Made by a program: the position numbers and the translations under genes. This document shows, in pieces, positions 27,381-35,979 of a stretch of DNA of 64,000 bases. The first letter of the stretch is position 1. The number at the start of each line of letters is the position of its first letter. The DNA lies in NCBI RefSeq assembly GCF_044759095.2, contig NZ_JBIYSM020000008.1, positions 48,743 through 112,742 of the forward strand. The letters are read 5' to 3'. The stretch comes from JBIYSM02 sp044759095 (lineage in GTDB: Bacteria > Bacillota > Bacilli > Brevibacillales > Brevibacillaceae). The notes under the pieces were generated by a model that saw only the letters and a list, made by a program, of their open reading frames with translations, was not told the DNA's origin and searched no databases.

Positions 27381-27408
27381 TTGCTTGCTACAATAAGGAT
27401 GCAAGCAA
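27381..27408 (+). promoter_or_regulatory. msmX promoter inside a perfect 8-bp inverted repeat
   Basis: TTGCTTGC (27381-27388) and GCAAGCAA (27401-27408) flank 12 bases that contain the -10 element TACAAT (27389-27394), which is extended by TGC. A repressor dimer bound here would cover the -10 and start site. Confidence 0.5.
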
Positions 27409-27454
27409 TTGGGGACAGCTTTTTTTATATGAAACCAAGGAGGGTGTTGACACC

Positions 27455-28570
27455 ATGGCAAAAGTAACCCTGAACCACGTGTACAAACGCTACGGCAATA
27501 ATGTGACGGCCGTAAAAGACTTTCATCTGGAGATTCAAGACCGCGAGTTTCTCGTTCTCGTCGGTCCTTCCGGCTGCGGAAAGTCGACAACTCTGCGCAT
27601 GATTGCCGGCCTGGAAGAAATCTCGGAGGGAGATCTGTACATCGGAGACCGTCGCGTGAACGACGTGGCCCCGAAAGACCGGGACATCGCGATGGTTTTC
27701 CAAAGCTACGCCCTCTACCCGCACATGAACGTTTACGAAAACATGGCATTTGGCTTGAAGCTGCGCAAATTTCCCAAGGATGAAATCGACAAGCGCATTC
27801 AGGAAGCGGCCCGTATCCTCGACATCGCCCATCTGCTGGATCGCAAGCCGAAAGCGCTCTCCGGCGGTCAGCGTCAACGCGTCGCACTTGGCCGCGCCAT
27901 CGTCCGTGAACCGCAGGTGTTCCTGATGGACGAACCGTTGTCCAACCTGGACGCGAAACTGCGGGTTCAGATGCGTACGGAAATCTCCAAACTGCACCAG
28001 CGCCTGAATACCACGGTCATTTACGTAACCCACGACCAGACGGAAGCGATGACCATGGGTGACCGTATCGTAGTCATGAAAGACGGTGTGATTCAACAAG
28101 TGGCCACCCCGACCGATATTTACAACCATCCGGTCAACCAGTTTGTTGCCAGCTTTATCGGTTCCCCCGCGATGAACTTCATCAAAGGCCGCGTGGTGGA
28201 ACAGGGCGGCAAGCTTCTCTTCGAGGGGAAAGGAATAGAGATTCAATTCCCCGAGGACAAGGCAAAGCTTCTGCGTGAAAAAGGCTACGTCGGCAAGCCG
28301 GTTACGTTTGGCATTCGCCCGGAAGATATTTACAGCGACAATCAGTTTATTGAGGCAAACCCGTACAAGAGCACCATTTCGGCCGAGATCGATGTGGTGG
28401 AAAACATGGGCTCCGAGCTGTTTGTCTACTTCAACAACATTGGCGATACGCAAATGGTTGCCCGCGTCGACGCCCGTGAAGGCCTGAAACCGAAAATGTC
28501 GGTGCCCCTCGGGATGGATTTGAACAAATGCCACGTATTTGACAGCGAAACAGAAGAGGCTGTATTCTAA
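27455..28570 (+). CDS. msmX: multi-sugar ABC transporter ATPase
   Basis: A 371-residue ATPase of the MsmX/UgpC/MalK type, shared by several sugar importers in Bacillales. Walker A is GPSGCGKST, signature LSGGQRQRVALGRAI, Walker B VFLMDEPLSNLD, and the C-terminal part is an OB/TOBE regulatory domain with FGIRPEDIY. AAGGAGGG precedes the ATG. No sugar permease genes lie nearby, as expected for a shared ATPase. Confidence 0.92.
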   Translation: MAKVTLNHVYKRYGNNVTAVKDFHLEIQDREFLVLVGPSGCGKSTTLRMIAGLEEISEGDLYIGDRRVNDVAPKDRDIAMVFQSYALYPHMNVYENMAFGLKLRKFPKDEIDKRIQEAARILDIAHLLDRKPKALSGGQRQRVALGRAIVREPQVFLMDEPLSNLDAKLRVQMRTEISKLHQRLNTTVIYVTHDQTEAMTMGDRIVVMKDGVIQQVATPTDIYNHPVNQFVASFIGSPAMNFIKGRVVEQGGKLLFEGKGIEIQFPEDKAKLLREKGYVGKPVTFGIRPEDIYSDNQFIEANPYKSTISAEIDVVENMGSELFVYFNNIGDTQMVARVDAREGLKPKMSVPLGMDLNKCHVFDSETEEAVF

Positions 28571-28587
28571 TCACAGAGAGAAAACGA

Positions 28588-28615
28588 GGAATGTCGCCAC
28601 CCTGACATTCCTTTT
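28588..28615 (+). terminator. msmX terminator
   Basis: GGAATGTC (28588-28595) pairs with GACATTCC (28604-28611), followed by TTTTGTTTTG. Confidence 0.85.
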
Positions 28616-28649
28616 GTTTTGTTCACAAACAGATGGGAGAAGAGAAATC

Positions 28650-29426
28650 ATGGGCTACAAAATCGTCTTTTTTGACATCGACGGCACCTTGCTCAACACG
28701 GATCATCGCATACCGGCCGACACGGTTGCAGCGGTCCGTGAGCTGCAGGAGAGAGGCATTCAAGTCGCCATTGCTACCGGACGGGCACCGTTTCATCTGC
28801 AGCCAATCGCCGAACAATTGGGAATTACCACCTATGTCGGATTTAACGGCTCTTACGTCGTCCATGAGGGCAAGTTGATTTACGAGAGGACGCTGGCGAA
28901 GGAATGCCTCGCCGCGCTTGAGAAGATGGCTGCAGCAAACGGACACCCGATGGTTTATCTCAGCAGAGACACCTGCTATGCCAATGTCGATCGACATCCA
29001 TACGTGATTGAATCGTTCCAGTATTTGCGTCTGGAACCTCCGGCCTTTCATCCCCGTTACTGGGATGAACAGCCGATCCATCAGGCGTTCCTTTACTGTG
29101 AAGAGCAGGAGGAAGCACAGTACGTGGACCAATTCCAAGACGTCTCCTACGTACGCTGGCATCGACTGGTGATGGACATTTTGCCGCAGGGCGGTTCAAA
29201 GGCATCCGGTATCGAAGCGCTGCTTCGCCATTGCGGGTTGGCTCCCGAAGAAGCGGTAGCCTTCGGAGACGGGCTGAACGATCGCGAAATGCTTGCTTTT
29301 GTCGGGATGGGCGTGGCGATGGGCAATGCACACGATGCTGTGAAGCCTGTCGCCAACATGACGACCCTTCACGTAAATGAAGGCGGAATCCGCTACGGTT
29401 TGCAACAACTTGGACTGATTCGTTAG
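28650..29426 (+). CDS. Cof-type HAD phosphatase
   Basis: A 258-residue haloacid dehalogenase-fold phosphatase of the Cof (IIB) subfamily. Motif I is FFDIDGTLL (Asp9, Asp11), motif II IATGR, and motifs III/IV are in KASGIEALL and AFGDGLNDREML. Such enzymes dephosphorylate sugar phosphates or flavin nucleotides; the substrate is unknown. The ATG at 28650 is chosen from the family N terminus. The following TRIC gene starts 17 bases after the stop. Confidence 0.9.
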   Translation: MGYKIVFFDIDGTLLNTDHRIPADTVAAVRELQERGIQVAIATGRAPFHLQPIAEQLGITTYVGFNGSYVVHEGKLIYERTLAKECLAALEKMAAANGHPMVYLSRDTCYANVDRHPYVIESFQYLRLEPPAFHPRYWDEQPIHQAFLYCEEQEEAQYVDQFQDVSYVRWHRLVMDILPQGGSKASGIEALLRHCGLAPEEAVAFGDGLNDREMLAFVGMGVAMGNAHDAVKPVANMTTLHVNEGGIRYGLQQLGLIR

Positions 29427-29443
29427 GAGGACGATTGTTTTTT

Positions 29444-30064
29444 ATGTCGTGGGACTGGTTTAACGTAATCGGCACGGTGGCGTTCGTGATCAGCGGCGCG
29501 GTCGTTGCCATGGAAGAGGAATACGACTTGTTGGGTGTAATCGTTTTGGGGCTGACTACCGCTTTTGGCGGAGGGGTTGTACGCAACCTCCTGCTGGGGA
29601 TTCCCATGACCACCATCTGGGAACAGGGGACGCTGTTTACCATTGCACTGGCGACGATGCTGATTGTTTTCGTACTGCCTTACAAGTACATTCACTACTG
29701 GAACCGCTGGGGTCTGTTTTTTGACGCTGTCGGGCTCTCCGCATTTGCGATCCAGGGAGCCATCTTCGCTACTCAGATGAAATACCCGCTCAGCGCGACC
29801 ATCGTGGCCGCCGTGATGACAGGAATCGGCGGGGGGATCATTCGCGATGTGCTGGCCGGACGGAAACCGCTCGTATTGAAAGAAGAGATTTACGCTGTCT
29901 GGGCAATGGTGGCAGGGCTGGCAGTGGGAATGAAATGGATCCAGACTCCTTTTCACCTGTACTTTCTGTTCTGTGCCATTGTGGTTTTCCGCATGCTTTC
30001 CGTGTTTTACCGCTGGAAGCTTCCCCGCCGTTCGTTGAAGCCGGCAACCATTTCAACCGAATAG
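29444..30064 (+). CDS. TRIC-family cation channel (UPF0126)
   Basis: A 206-residue membrane protein with two repeats of three helices, each with a Gly-rich signature: TTAFGGGVVRNLLLG and MTGIGGGIIRDVLAG. Bacterial TRIC proteins form trimeric K+/Na+ channels. An AGGAGG lies 13 bases before the ATG and 4 before an in-frame TTG at 29435, so the exact start is uncertain. Confidence 0.85.
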   Translation: MSWDWFNVIGTVAFVISGAVVAMEEEYDLLGVIVLGLTTAFGGGVVRNLLLGIPMTTIWEQGTLFTIALATMLIVFVLPYKYIHYWNRWGLFFDAVGLSAFAIQGAIFATQMKYPLSATIVAAVMTGIGGGIIRDVLAGRKPLVLKEEIYAVWAMVAGLAVGMKWIQTPFHLYFLFCAIVVFRMLSVFYRWKLPRRSLKPATISTE

Positions 30065-30083
30065 TAGCTTTTTCCTTCATAAA

Positions 30084-30130
30084 CACTCCCTGCGTGCAGC
30101 ACGCTATAGCTAATCAGCATGCAGGGAGTG
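30084..30130 (+). promoter_or_regulatory. long hairpin covering the subtilase ribosome-binding site
   Basis: CACTCCCTGCGTGC (30084-30097) pairs with GCATGCAGGGAGTG (30117-30130), a 14-bp stem with one G-T pair and a 19-base loop. The right arm contains the GGGAG Shine-Dalgarno of the protease gene starting at 30138. A short T-rich stretch follows. It can be a terminator of the TRIC gene, a translational switch for the protease, or both. Confidence 0.65.
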
Positions 30131-30137
30131 AGTTGTT

Positions 30138-31535
30138 TTGAAGACCTTCTCCGCTATCGTGCTCGCCGTTGTCTTGGTGAGTCTCGTCGTCATTCCCATA
30201 CAGCGTCTCAACCGGCAAGAAAGGCCGGAACCTCATCCCTCCGTTACATCTTTGGACGCAAAGCTCCCCCGCATCAACTTTATGGAACAGGTAAAAGACA
30301 CCCGACGCAACCTGGAACGCCGCCCGCACATCATGACTCTTCGCCACAATCAGCGCGATCGCAGTCATTACGTGGAGCATGAGGTGGTGGTACGCTTCTC
30401 GCCCCGTCCCGCTCCGGCGGAGGTCGCCAAACTCCTGAAGGAGGTCGACGGGAAAATCAAGCGGGATTTTGGCAACGCGATGATGATCAAGTCAAAGTCC
30501 CTGACCACGAAGCAGTTGATGAAACGCTTTGCCGAGCATCCCGATTCCGTCTATGCGGAACCCAACTTCCTCCTGCTTCCCAATCGGGTGCCGAATGACA
30601 CCTATTACAAGGTGTACCAGTGGAACCTGCCCCTGATCGGAATGGAGCAGAGCTGGGAGGTAACCCAAGGCCGAAGTGATGTAATCGTCGCCGTAGTCGA
30701 TACGGGTATTGACCTTAACCACCCAGAATTCCAGGGAAAGCTGGTGGGCGGGTATAACGTGATTGCAGACAACAAGATTCCGCAAGACGACAACGGCCAC
30801 GGGACTCATGTGGCCGGGGTCATCGCCGCCAAAACGAACAACGGCGACGGTATTGCCGGTATGTCGTGGTACAGCAAGCTGATGCCGATCAAGGCAATCG
30901 GGGCGGACGGTTCCGGCACCGCCTTCGACATCGCCCAAGGGATTCACTGGGCGACAGATCACGGCGCAGCGGTAATCAACCTCAGTGTCGGCAACTACAC
31001 CTCCTCCGCCGCGCTGCAGGAAGCGTGCCGATACGCATTTGACCGAAACGTGGTGCTGGTGGCTGCATCCGGCAACGACGCCACCAACCAGCCAAGCTAT
31101 CCAGCCGCTTACAAGGAAGTGCTGTCGATCGCCGCCGTCGATCACGAGAGACGAAGGGCTGACTTCTCCAACTTTGGTGAATACGTGGATGTAGCCGCGC
31201 CTGGTGTGGATATCCCCAGTACCTATATCTACAGCGACTACGCCGCGCTGTCCGGCACATCCATGGCTTGCCCCCACGTGGCAGCGCTGGCCTCGCTCAT
31301 CCGATCCGTGCAGCCGGGCATGAAAAACACGGATGTGATGCAGCTGATCCGTCGGTCTGCGACCGATTTGGGGAATCCCGGCCGGGATAACTACTACGGT
31401 TACGGCATGATTAACGTAAACAGCGCATTGCGCCAGGCAAGCCCGGCAACACGCAATCTGCCCGATCAACAGCCGAAAGGACTTGGCGGATTGATAAACA
31501 AGTTCCTGCTCCGACTTCGGTTCGGACTCCAGTAA
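30138..31535 (+). CDS. subtilisin-like serine protease (S8)
   Basis: A 465-residue secreted or anchored protease. Residues 5-20 are a signal or anchor. Residues 78-145 form an I9-like propeptide (VVRFSPRPAPAEVAKLL ... FAEHPDSVYAEPNF). The catalytic domain has Asp188 (VVDTGID), His221 (GHGTHVAG), Asn313 (ASGND) and Ser375 (GTSMACPH). The start is TTG (30138), nine bases after GGGAG. The last 25 residues are basic and unusual. The ribosome-binding site is in a long hairpin, which suggests controlled expression. Confidence 0.9.
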   Translation: MKTFSAIVLAVVLVSLVVIPIQRLNRQERPEPHPSVTSLDAKLPRINFMEQVKDTRRNLERRPHIMTLRHNQRDRSHYVEHEVVVRFSPRPAPAEVAKLLKEVDGKIKRDFGNAMMIKSKSLTTKQLMKRFAEHPDSVYAEPNFLLLPNRVPNDTYYKVYQWNLPLIGMEQSWEVTQGRSDVIVAVVDTGIDLNHPEFQGKLVGGYNVIADNKIPQDDNGHGTHVAGVIAAKTNNGDGIAGMSWYSKLMPIKAIGADGSGTAFDIAQGIHWATDHGAAVINLSVGNYTSSAALQEACRYAFDRNVVLVAASGNDATNQPSYPAAYKEVLSIAAVDHERRRADFSNFGEYVDVAAPGVDIPSTYIYSDYAALSGTSMACPHVAALASLIRSVQPGMKNTDVMQLIRRSATDLGNPGRDNYYGYGMINVNSALRQASPATRNLPDQQPKGLGGLINKFLLRLRFGLQ

Positions 31536-31558
31536 GACACTAAGAGGGAGGAACAGCC

Positions 31559-32155
31559 ATGAAAGCCTGCATCGTTTTTGCCCATGAAGGCACCAGCAGC
31601 TTCAATCATGAAATCCTGAACCGCGTGACGACAGCCTGCGAGCAGGCAGGAATCGAATACAAGGTTCGCGACTTGTACAAGATGAATTTTAAAGCGGTGT
31701 TTGACGCAGAAGAGATGCGAAACGTGGAACAAAAAAACGTCTCTGCCGACATCGCAGAAGAACAGGAGCTGCTGACGGAAGCGGACCTGCTGGTGATGAT
31801 CTACCCTGTGTGGTGGTGGGCTCCGCCGGCAATCCTGAAGGGATACATTGACCGAGTGTTTACGAACAACTTCGCCTTCCGCTATGAAGCGAATGGACCG
31901 ATAGGCCTGCTTTCCGGCAAACAGGCCGTGGTATTCACCACGACCCGCGAATCCGATGCAAAAATGCGGGAAAAAGGACTTGATCAAGTGATACAGAAGC
32001 AAATTGCGGACGGGACTCTGTCCTTTATCGGCTACGACGTAACGTACAAAAACTATGCCGGTGTGCCGTACGTGAGCGAGGCCGAGCGAGACAGCATGTT
32101 GCTCGATGTTGAAACAACAATGGCCGCCCTTCTCCGTCAGCCAGTCGGAGTGTAA
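31559..32155 (+). CDS. flavodoxin-fold NAD(P)H oxidoreductase
   Basis: A 198-residue protein of the NQO1/MdaB/KefF-like group, which binds FAD or FMN and reduces quinones. Motifs are the N-terminal AHEGTSSFNHEIL loop, YPVWWWAPPAILKGYIDRVF and VFTTTRES. GGGAGG precedes the ATG, 23 bases after the protease stop, so it may be co-transcribed with it. Confidence 0.88.
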   Translation: MKACIVFAHEGTSSFNHEILNRVTTACEQAGIEYKVRDLYKMNFKAVFDAEEMRNVEQKNVSADIAEEQELLTEADLLVMIYPVWWWAPPAILKGYIDRVFTNNFAFRYEANGPIGLLSGKQAVVFTTTRESDAKMREKGLDQVIQKQIADGTLSFIGYDVTYKNYAGVPYVSEAERDSMLLDVETTMAALLRQPVGV

Positions 32156-32263
32156 TCTACTGCTTGATCCCCGCGCCCACGTCCCTGCGCTAGCAGGTCG
32201 TCACAGCTCGCGGGTAGCTGGAGAAATCGGTCCCTCTACAAACCTTTGGTTTCTCAACAAATT

Positions 32264-32288
32264 GAGCACAGGCTTTACGCCTGTGCTC
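32264..32288 (-). terminator. ypuI terminator
   Basis: GAGCACAGGC and GCCTGTGCTC form a perfect 10-bp stem with a 5-base loop; the right arm overlaps the last codons of ypuI. The 100 bases before it on the plus strand (32160-32260) contain no feature I can name. Confidence 0.75.
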
Positions 32289-32787
32289 GTTCCTTATGCA
32301 TCCGTTTTTTCGTAATGTAATCGGTCTCGTAGTATTGCAGATCATCGCGCAATTGTTCAAACACCTTTGACAGGGAAATGGTCAGTTGCTTGAGTTCCGG
32401 GGTAACCTCTTTGCGGAAGAGAATCGCATCCTGTCCGGTGTAGGAATAACGTCCATCCTCGTCATACACTTCCCCTTTGGGATAGTAGAAGTTGTTGACG
32501 CACATGTGATACACCTGATACAGCACTTCTTCAGCAAACTCTTCGTTGAAACGCGCCCTTCTCAGGGCAACCCCCAGCTTTTCATAGGCGTTCTCACAGT
32601 ATACCAGCAAGTGCCGAAAATCAGACAGGTAGCTGCGGTAATACGCCTCGTACTCCTCAGGATCTCCCGACTGCTCCACCAGACCGGACAGCGTCACCTG
32701 ATTCAAGAATCGCTCAAGCTCCATACTTACCTTTTTCAGCTTCGTGTACGTGTCTTCACACAACTGCTTCAGATGAGTACCTGACAT
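32275..32787 (-). CDS. ypuI: YpuI-family protein (DUF3907)
   Basis: A 170-residue helical acidic protein matching the Bacillales family DUF3907/YpuI: an N-terminal helical part, then the conserved FYYPKGEVYDEDGRYSY and AILFRKE segments. Function is unknown. GGGGGAC precedes the ATG. Confidence 0.8.
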   Translation of the reverse strand: MSGTHLKQLCEDTYTKLKKVSMELERFLNQVTLSGLVEQSGDPEEYEAYYRSYLSDFRHLLVYCENAYEKLGVALRRARFNEEFAEEVLYQVYHMCVNNFYYPKGEVYDEDGRYSYTGQDAILFRKEVTPELKQLTISLSKVFEQLRDDLQYYETDYITKKRMHKERAQA

Positions 32788-32893
32788 AATGTCCCCCTTG
32801 AGTTGAAAAGAATCCGCCTTTTCCGATTAGTATAAGCAATGCTCTCCTGCAAAACAAGGCTTTTCTTTTCAGCTTTTCTTTTCAGCAAATCCC

Positions 32894-34078
32894 CTACACG
32901 CTTGTCGATTCATGCACTCTCAGGTCAGTCCGTTTCTTCGCCTGCGACAGATAAGCGAGGTAGGCTGCGAACAAGCCAAGCAGGGTCATGAAGCCCAGGA
33001 CCGCGAAGTCATGCGCGATAAAGGATAGCCCGTGGCCTTTTGACAGAATTTCCCGTACAGCGTGCAGGAAGTAGGTCAACGGAAGAGACTGACCGATCGC
33101 CGCAATCCCGTCCGGCATTGACATGAACGGCCAGGTGAAGCCCGACAACATAAAGGACGGCACCGCGATCAGCATCGCGATCTGCGTCGCCTGCAGCTGA
33201 TCTTTGGAGAAGAACGAGATGGCAAAGCCAATCGCCAGCACCGCTATGTTAAAAGCCGTTCCGATCAGCAGCACGTGAGCAGGATTGCCGTAATACGGAA
33301 CCCCGAAACCTTTTAACAGCAAGGTAAATGTTAGTACCAGATTAAACGTGGCCACCAGCAGATAGGGCAGCAGTTTGCCTGCTGCGAGGACGGCAAAGCC
33401 GTTTTGGGAGAGCAATCCCAGCCACGTGCCCTCCTCTTTCTGCCGAGTGACGGACAAGGCGACTCCAAGAAACAGCACCTGCTGCAGGACAGTTCCACCC
33501 AAACCGAAAACCATGAAGGACAGGTAGCTGAAAGCGGGATTGTACAGAACCCGGTAGCGGTAATCGATTCCGGTAAACAGGGTTTTTCCTTCTTCTCCCC
33601 AATCTCCCCGCGCTTCCAGTTTCTTCAATGTGACGCCGGCGGATACCGATTTGATGACCGTATTGGCTGCCCGAACCGACGTGTTGGAGATCATCATGTT
33701 GCTGCCGTCGATGATCGTCAGCACCTCTGCCTCCCGTCCCGCCTTGACGTCTTTTTCCAGATTGGCAGGAATAATCACGCCGACGTATGCTTTTCCCTCA
33801 TCAATCAGTCGCATGGCTTCCGCTTCTGTTCCCACAATCTCGGAGATGTGAAACGTCTGATCCGCTTCAAACGCACGATGCAGTTCCCGGCTTAACTCCG
33901 TCTGGTCAGCGTCTACCAGTACCGTGGGAATTTCCATCACCTTTTTTTCGCTGTAGAGAAACCCGAACAGGGTAAAATACAGAACCGGGACGACCAACAG
34001 CACCATCCGAATCGTTTTGTTGCGAAAAATGCTGTGCCACTCCTGCCAAAACAGCCGGGTGAAATTACTCACCGTCAC
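32894..34078 (-). CDS. ABC-2 type exporter permease
   Basis: A 394-residue membrane protein. One N-terminal helix (24-40) is followed by an extracellular domain of about 140 residues and then five helices, the YhgE/YhiI-type ABC-2 layout. It overlaps the upstream HlyD-type gene by 14 bases. No ATPase gene is in the cluster, so it needs one from elsewhere or works differently. Probably a drug or lipid efflux module under the adjacent TetR. Confidence 0.85.
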   Translation of the reverse strand: MTVSNFTRLFWQEWHSIFRNKTIRMVLLVVPVLYFTLFGFLYSEKKVMEIPTVLVDADQTELSRELHRAFEADQTFHISEIVGTEAEAMRLIDEGKAYVGVIIPANLEKDVKAGREAEVLTIIDGSNMMISNTSVRAANTVIKSVSAGVTLKKLEARGDWGEEGKTLFTGIDYRYRVLYNPAFSYLSFMVFGLGGTVLQQVLFLGVALSVTRQKEEGTWLGLLSQNGFAVLAAGKLLPYLLVATFNLVLTFTLLLKGFGVPYYGNPAHVLLIGTAFNIAVLAIGFAISFFSKDQLQATQIAMLIAVPSFMLSGFTWPFMSMPDGIAAIGQSLPLTYFLHAVREILSKGHGLSFIAHDFAVLGFMTLLGLFAAYLAYLSQAKKRTDLRVHESTSV

Positions 34079-35255
34079 CAGCTCCCTCTAATGGCCATTC
34101 AACGGTAAGCCCCGGACGAAGTTCCCCCTCCGACAGGTTCAATTTCACCTGAAAGGAGCGAATATCGCGATCGCCCAGCTCTTGCGTCGCTTTTTTTACG
34201 GCAAAATCGGCGGCCGGAGCGATGGAAGCGATCTGCGCTTCTACATTGCGATTCAATGCCGGTACATACAGGGAAACCTTATCGCCCGCCTTTAGATGGG
34301 AAATGGCGAATTCACTTACGTAGAACTTCACAAAGAGATCCGCTTTGGCTTGAATCGTTACCACAGTAAAGCCCTGTGATACCAGTTCCCCTTTTTGCAC
34401 TGCCACCGACTTGACAATCCCGTCAACAGGTGAAAACAGTTTGGTGTTGTTCAGGTAGGCGTCGATTTCGTCCAGCGCCCCTTTTGCCTGCTGCACACCC
34501 GCTTCCGCCGATTTTACGTCCAGCTGTTTCAAACCGACCTGTCCGCGCGCTGCCACAGCTTGTTTGTATGCGGCGGTCGCCTGCTGCAGCTGCGCTTGGG
34601 CAGCGTCCAGTTGTTCTTTCCGGGCGCCGGTCTTCGCCATTTTCAACTGTTCCTCGGCCGCGGTATACTCGGCCAACGCCTTTTCATATTGCATTTGGGC
34701 CTCTTCCACTTTGACCTGCGGAACCGCTCCTTCCTGGTAGAGTGTCTTCATCCGGTCCAGTTGGGTTTGGGCGATCTCTTTTGCGGACAGGGCCGCCTCC
34801 AGCTTGGCCTTCAGCTGCGCCACTTCCTCCATGCGTGCTCCGTTCTTGTTTGCTTCATATTGAGCCTGCGCGGCATTGACTGCCGCCAGCGCCTGATCCA
34901 CCTGCGCGCTTGACGAATGGTCGGTCACCGCTACTCCTTTTTTCGCCTGTTCCATGCGAACTACAGCCAGTTTATACGCTGCCTGAGCCTGTTCCCGCTT
35001 GGCCAGCAGCTCTTCGTTGTTCAGCGTAGCCACAAGCTGACCCGCTTTTACTTCGTCACCTTCTTTTACCTTGAGCTCAGCGATGGAACCACCCATCTTG
35101 AACGACAGGTCCACTTCCGTTCCTTCCACTACCCCAAAGAGGCGATCCGTGTTTTGCCCGGCCACACTTCCCGCTCCCGGTCCCATCAAGTAAGTACCCA
35201 GCACCGCAATGCTCGCCACAAATCCGGCTACTCCCATCCAAGCGCGTTGTTTCAT
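34065..35255 (-). CDS. HlyD-type membrane fusion/adaptor protein
   Basis: A 396-residue adaptor with an N-terminal membrane anchor (residues about 5-24), a split biotinyl-lipoyl domain (GGSIAELKVKEGDEVKAGQL and LFSPVDGIVKSVAVQKGELV), and between them a long Ala/Gln/Lys coiled coil (about 90-245). The C terminus is a beta-barrel. The ATG at 35255 follows GAGGAGGG. It partners the ABC-2 permease it overlaps. Confidence 0.9.
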   Translation of the reverse strand: MKQRAWMGVAGFVASIAVLGTYLMGPGAGSVAGQNTDRLFGVVEGTEVDLSFKMGGSIAELKVKEGDEVKAGQLVATLNNEELLAKREQAQAAYKLAVVRMEQAKKGVAVTDHSSSAQVDQALAAVNAAQAQYEANKNGARMEEVAQLKAKLEAALSAKEIAQTQLDRMKTLYQEGAVPQVKVEEAQMQYEKALAEYTAAEEQLKMAKTGARKEQLDAAQAQLQQATAAYKQAVAARGQVGLKQLDVKSAEAGVQQAKGALDEIDAYLNNTKLFSPVDGIVKSVAVQKGELVSQGFTVVTIQAKADLFVKFYVSEFAISHLKAGDKVSLYVPALNRNVEAQIASIAPAADFAVKKATQELGDRDIRSFQVKLNLSEGELRPGLTVEWPLEGAGDGE

Positions 35256-35278
35256 GATGGATTTTCCCTCCTCTTTTT

Positions 35279-35863
35279 TTACCATTCTTTCCGTCCCAAT
35301 ACTCCGTGCAGCAAGCTGCGCAGCGTTTGTCTCGTCTCTTCTGTGTCTACCGGCTCTTTACGAAACTGTTTCCGCAATACGGTAAAGCCGGTCATGCCGA
35401 ACATGGCCGACGCCAGCGTGCGGACATCCGCATCCGGTTTGAGGTGTCCTTGTCCCTTGAGTTCAGCCAGGTACTTTTCCATCGTCGAAAAATAACCGGC
35501 TAAAAGCGTACTGATTGCCTGATCACGCTGTTCGTCGCCGGTAAAAAAGCTCAGCAGAAGCAAGCAAAGCTCCTGGTGTTCGGAAAAGAAGCGAAGATGC
35601 TCATCCAGTACACATACCATACGCTCATCTGCAGAGAGATTGCTGTCCTGCATGGCGCTGTTTACGGAATCGATCAGCATCTTCACGCCTTTTTCAATCA
35701 CAAATAAAAACAGCTCCTCCTTGGTGGAAAAGTGGTAATACAGCGTCCCCTTGGCCACCTGCGCCACCTCGGCAATCGTGTCCATCGTCGTGTCACTGTA
35801 GCCATACTGGGCAAAAGCGGTCAAAGCTCCCTGTGCAATCAGATCCTTTTTCGATCGAGCCAT
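35279..35863 (-). CDS. TetR-family repressor
   Basis: A 194-residue regulator with an N-terminal TetR helix-turn-helix (ALTAFAQYGYSDTTMDTIAEVAQVAKGTLYYHF, split across two helices) and a helical ligand domain. AGGAGG lies 9 bases before the ATG at 35863. It is the first gene of a three-gene unit with the HlyD and ABC-2 genes and very likely represses it through the palindrome just upstream. Confidence 0.9.
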   Translation of the reverse strand: MARSKKDLIAQGALTAFAQYGYSDTTMDTIAEVAQVAKGTLYYHFSTKEELFLFVIEKGVKMLIDSVNSAMQDSNLSADERMVCVLDEHLRFFSEHQELCLLLLSFFTGDEQRDQAISTLLAGYFSTMEKYLAELKGQGHLKPDADVRTLASAMFGMTGFTVLRKQFRKEPVDTEETRQTLRSLLHGVLGRKEW

Positions 35864-35891
35864 CACTCCCGTCCTCCTTAACATTTTTATA

Positions 35892-35903
35892 CTGACTGGT
35901 CAG
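35892..35903 (-). promoter_or_regulatory. probable TetR operator
   Basis: CTGAC-TG-GTCAG is a palindrome directly upstream of a TATAAA (-10) element on the minus strand, 29 bases before the tetR start. TetR-family operators often contain this type of core. Confidence 0.6.
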
Positions 35904-35954
35904 CACAAAATAAGTCTACTCCTTCTCCCTCGTTCCGTCAACATCGCAAAAAAA

Positions 35955-35978
35955 GAAAGATCGCCGTAGCGATCTTTC
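35955..35978 (-). terminator. terminator of the SARP/MalT-type gene
   Basis: GAAAGATCGC and GCGATCTTTC form a perfect 10-bp stem with a CGTA loop, followed on the minus strand by TTTTTTT. Confidence 0.92.
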
Positions 35979-35979
35979 T

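Noticed and set aside
27425..28534. 369-codon antisense frame over msmX
   Set aside because: Its coordinates mirror the msmX codons, and msmX has complete ABC motifs and a ribosome-binding site.
30492..31469. 325-codon antisense frame over the subtilase
   Set aside because: The protease strand carries the full catalytic triad; the antisense frame has no recognisable motif or start signal.
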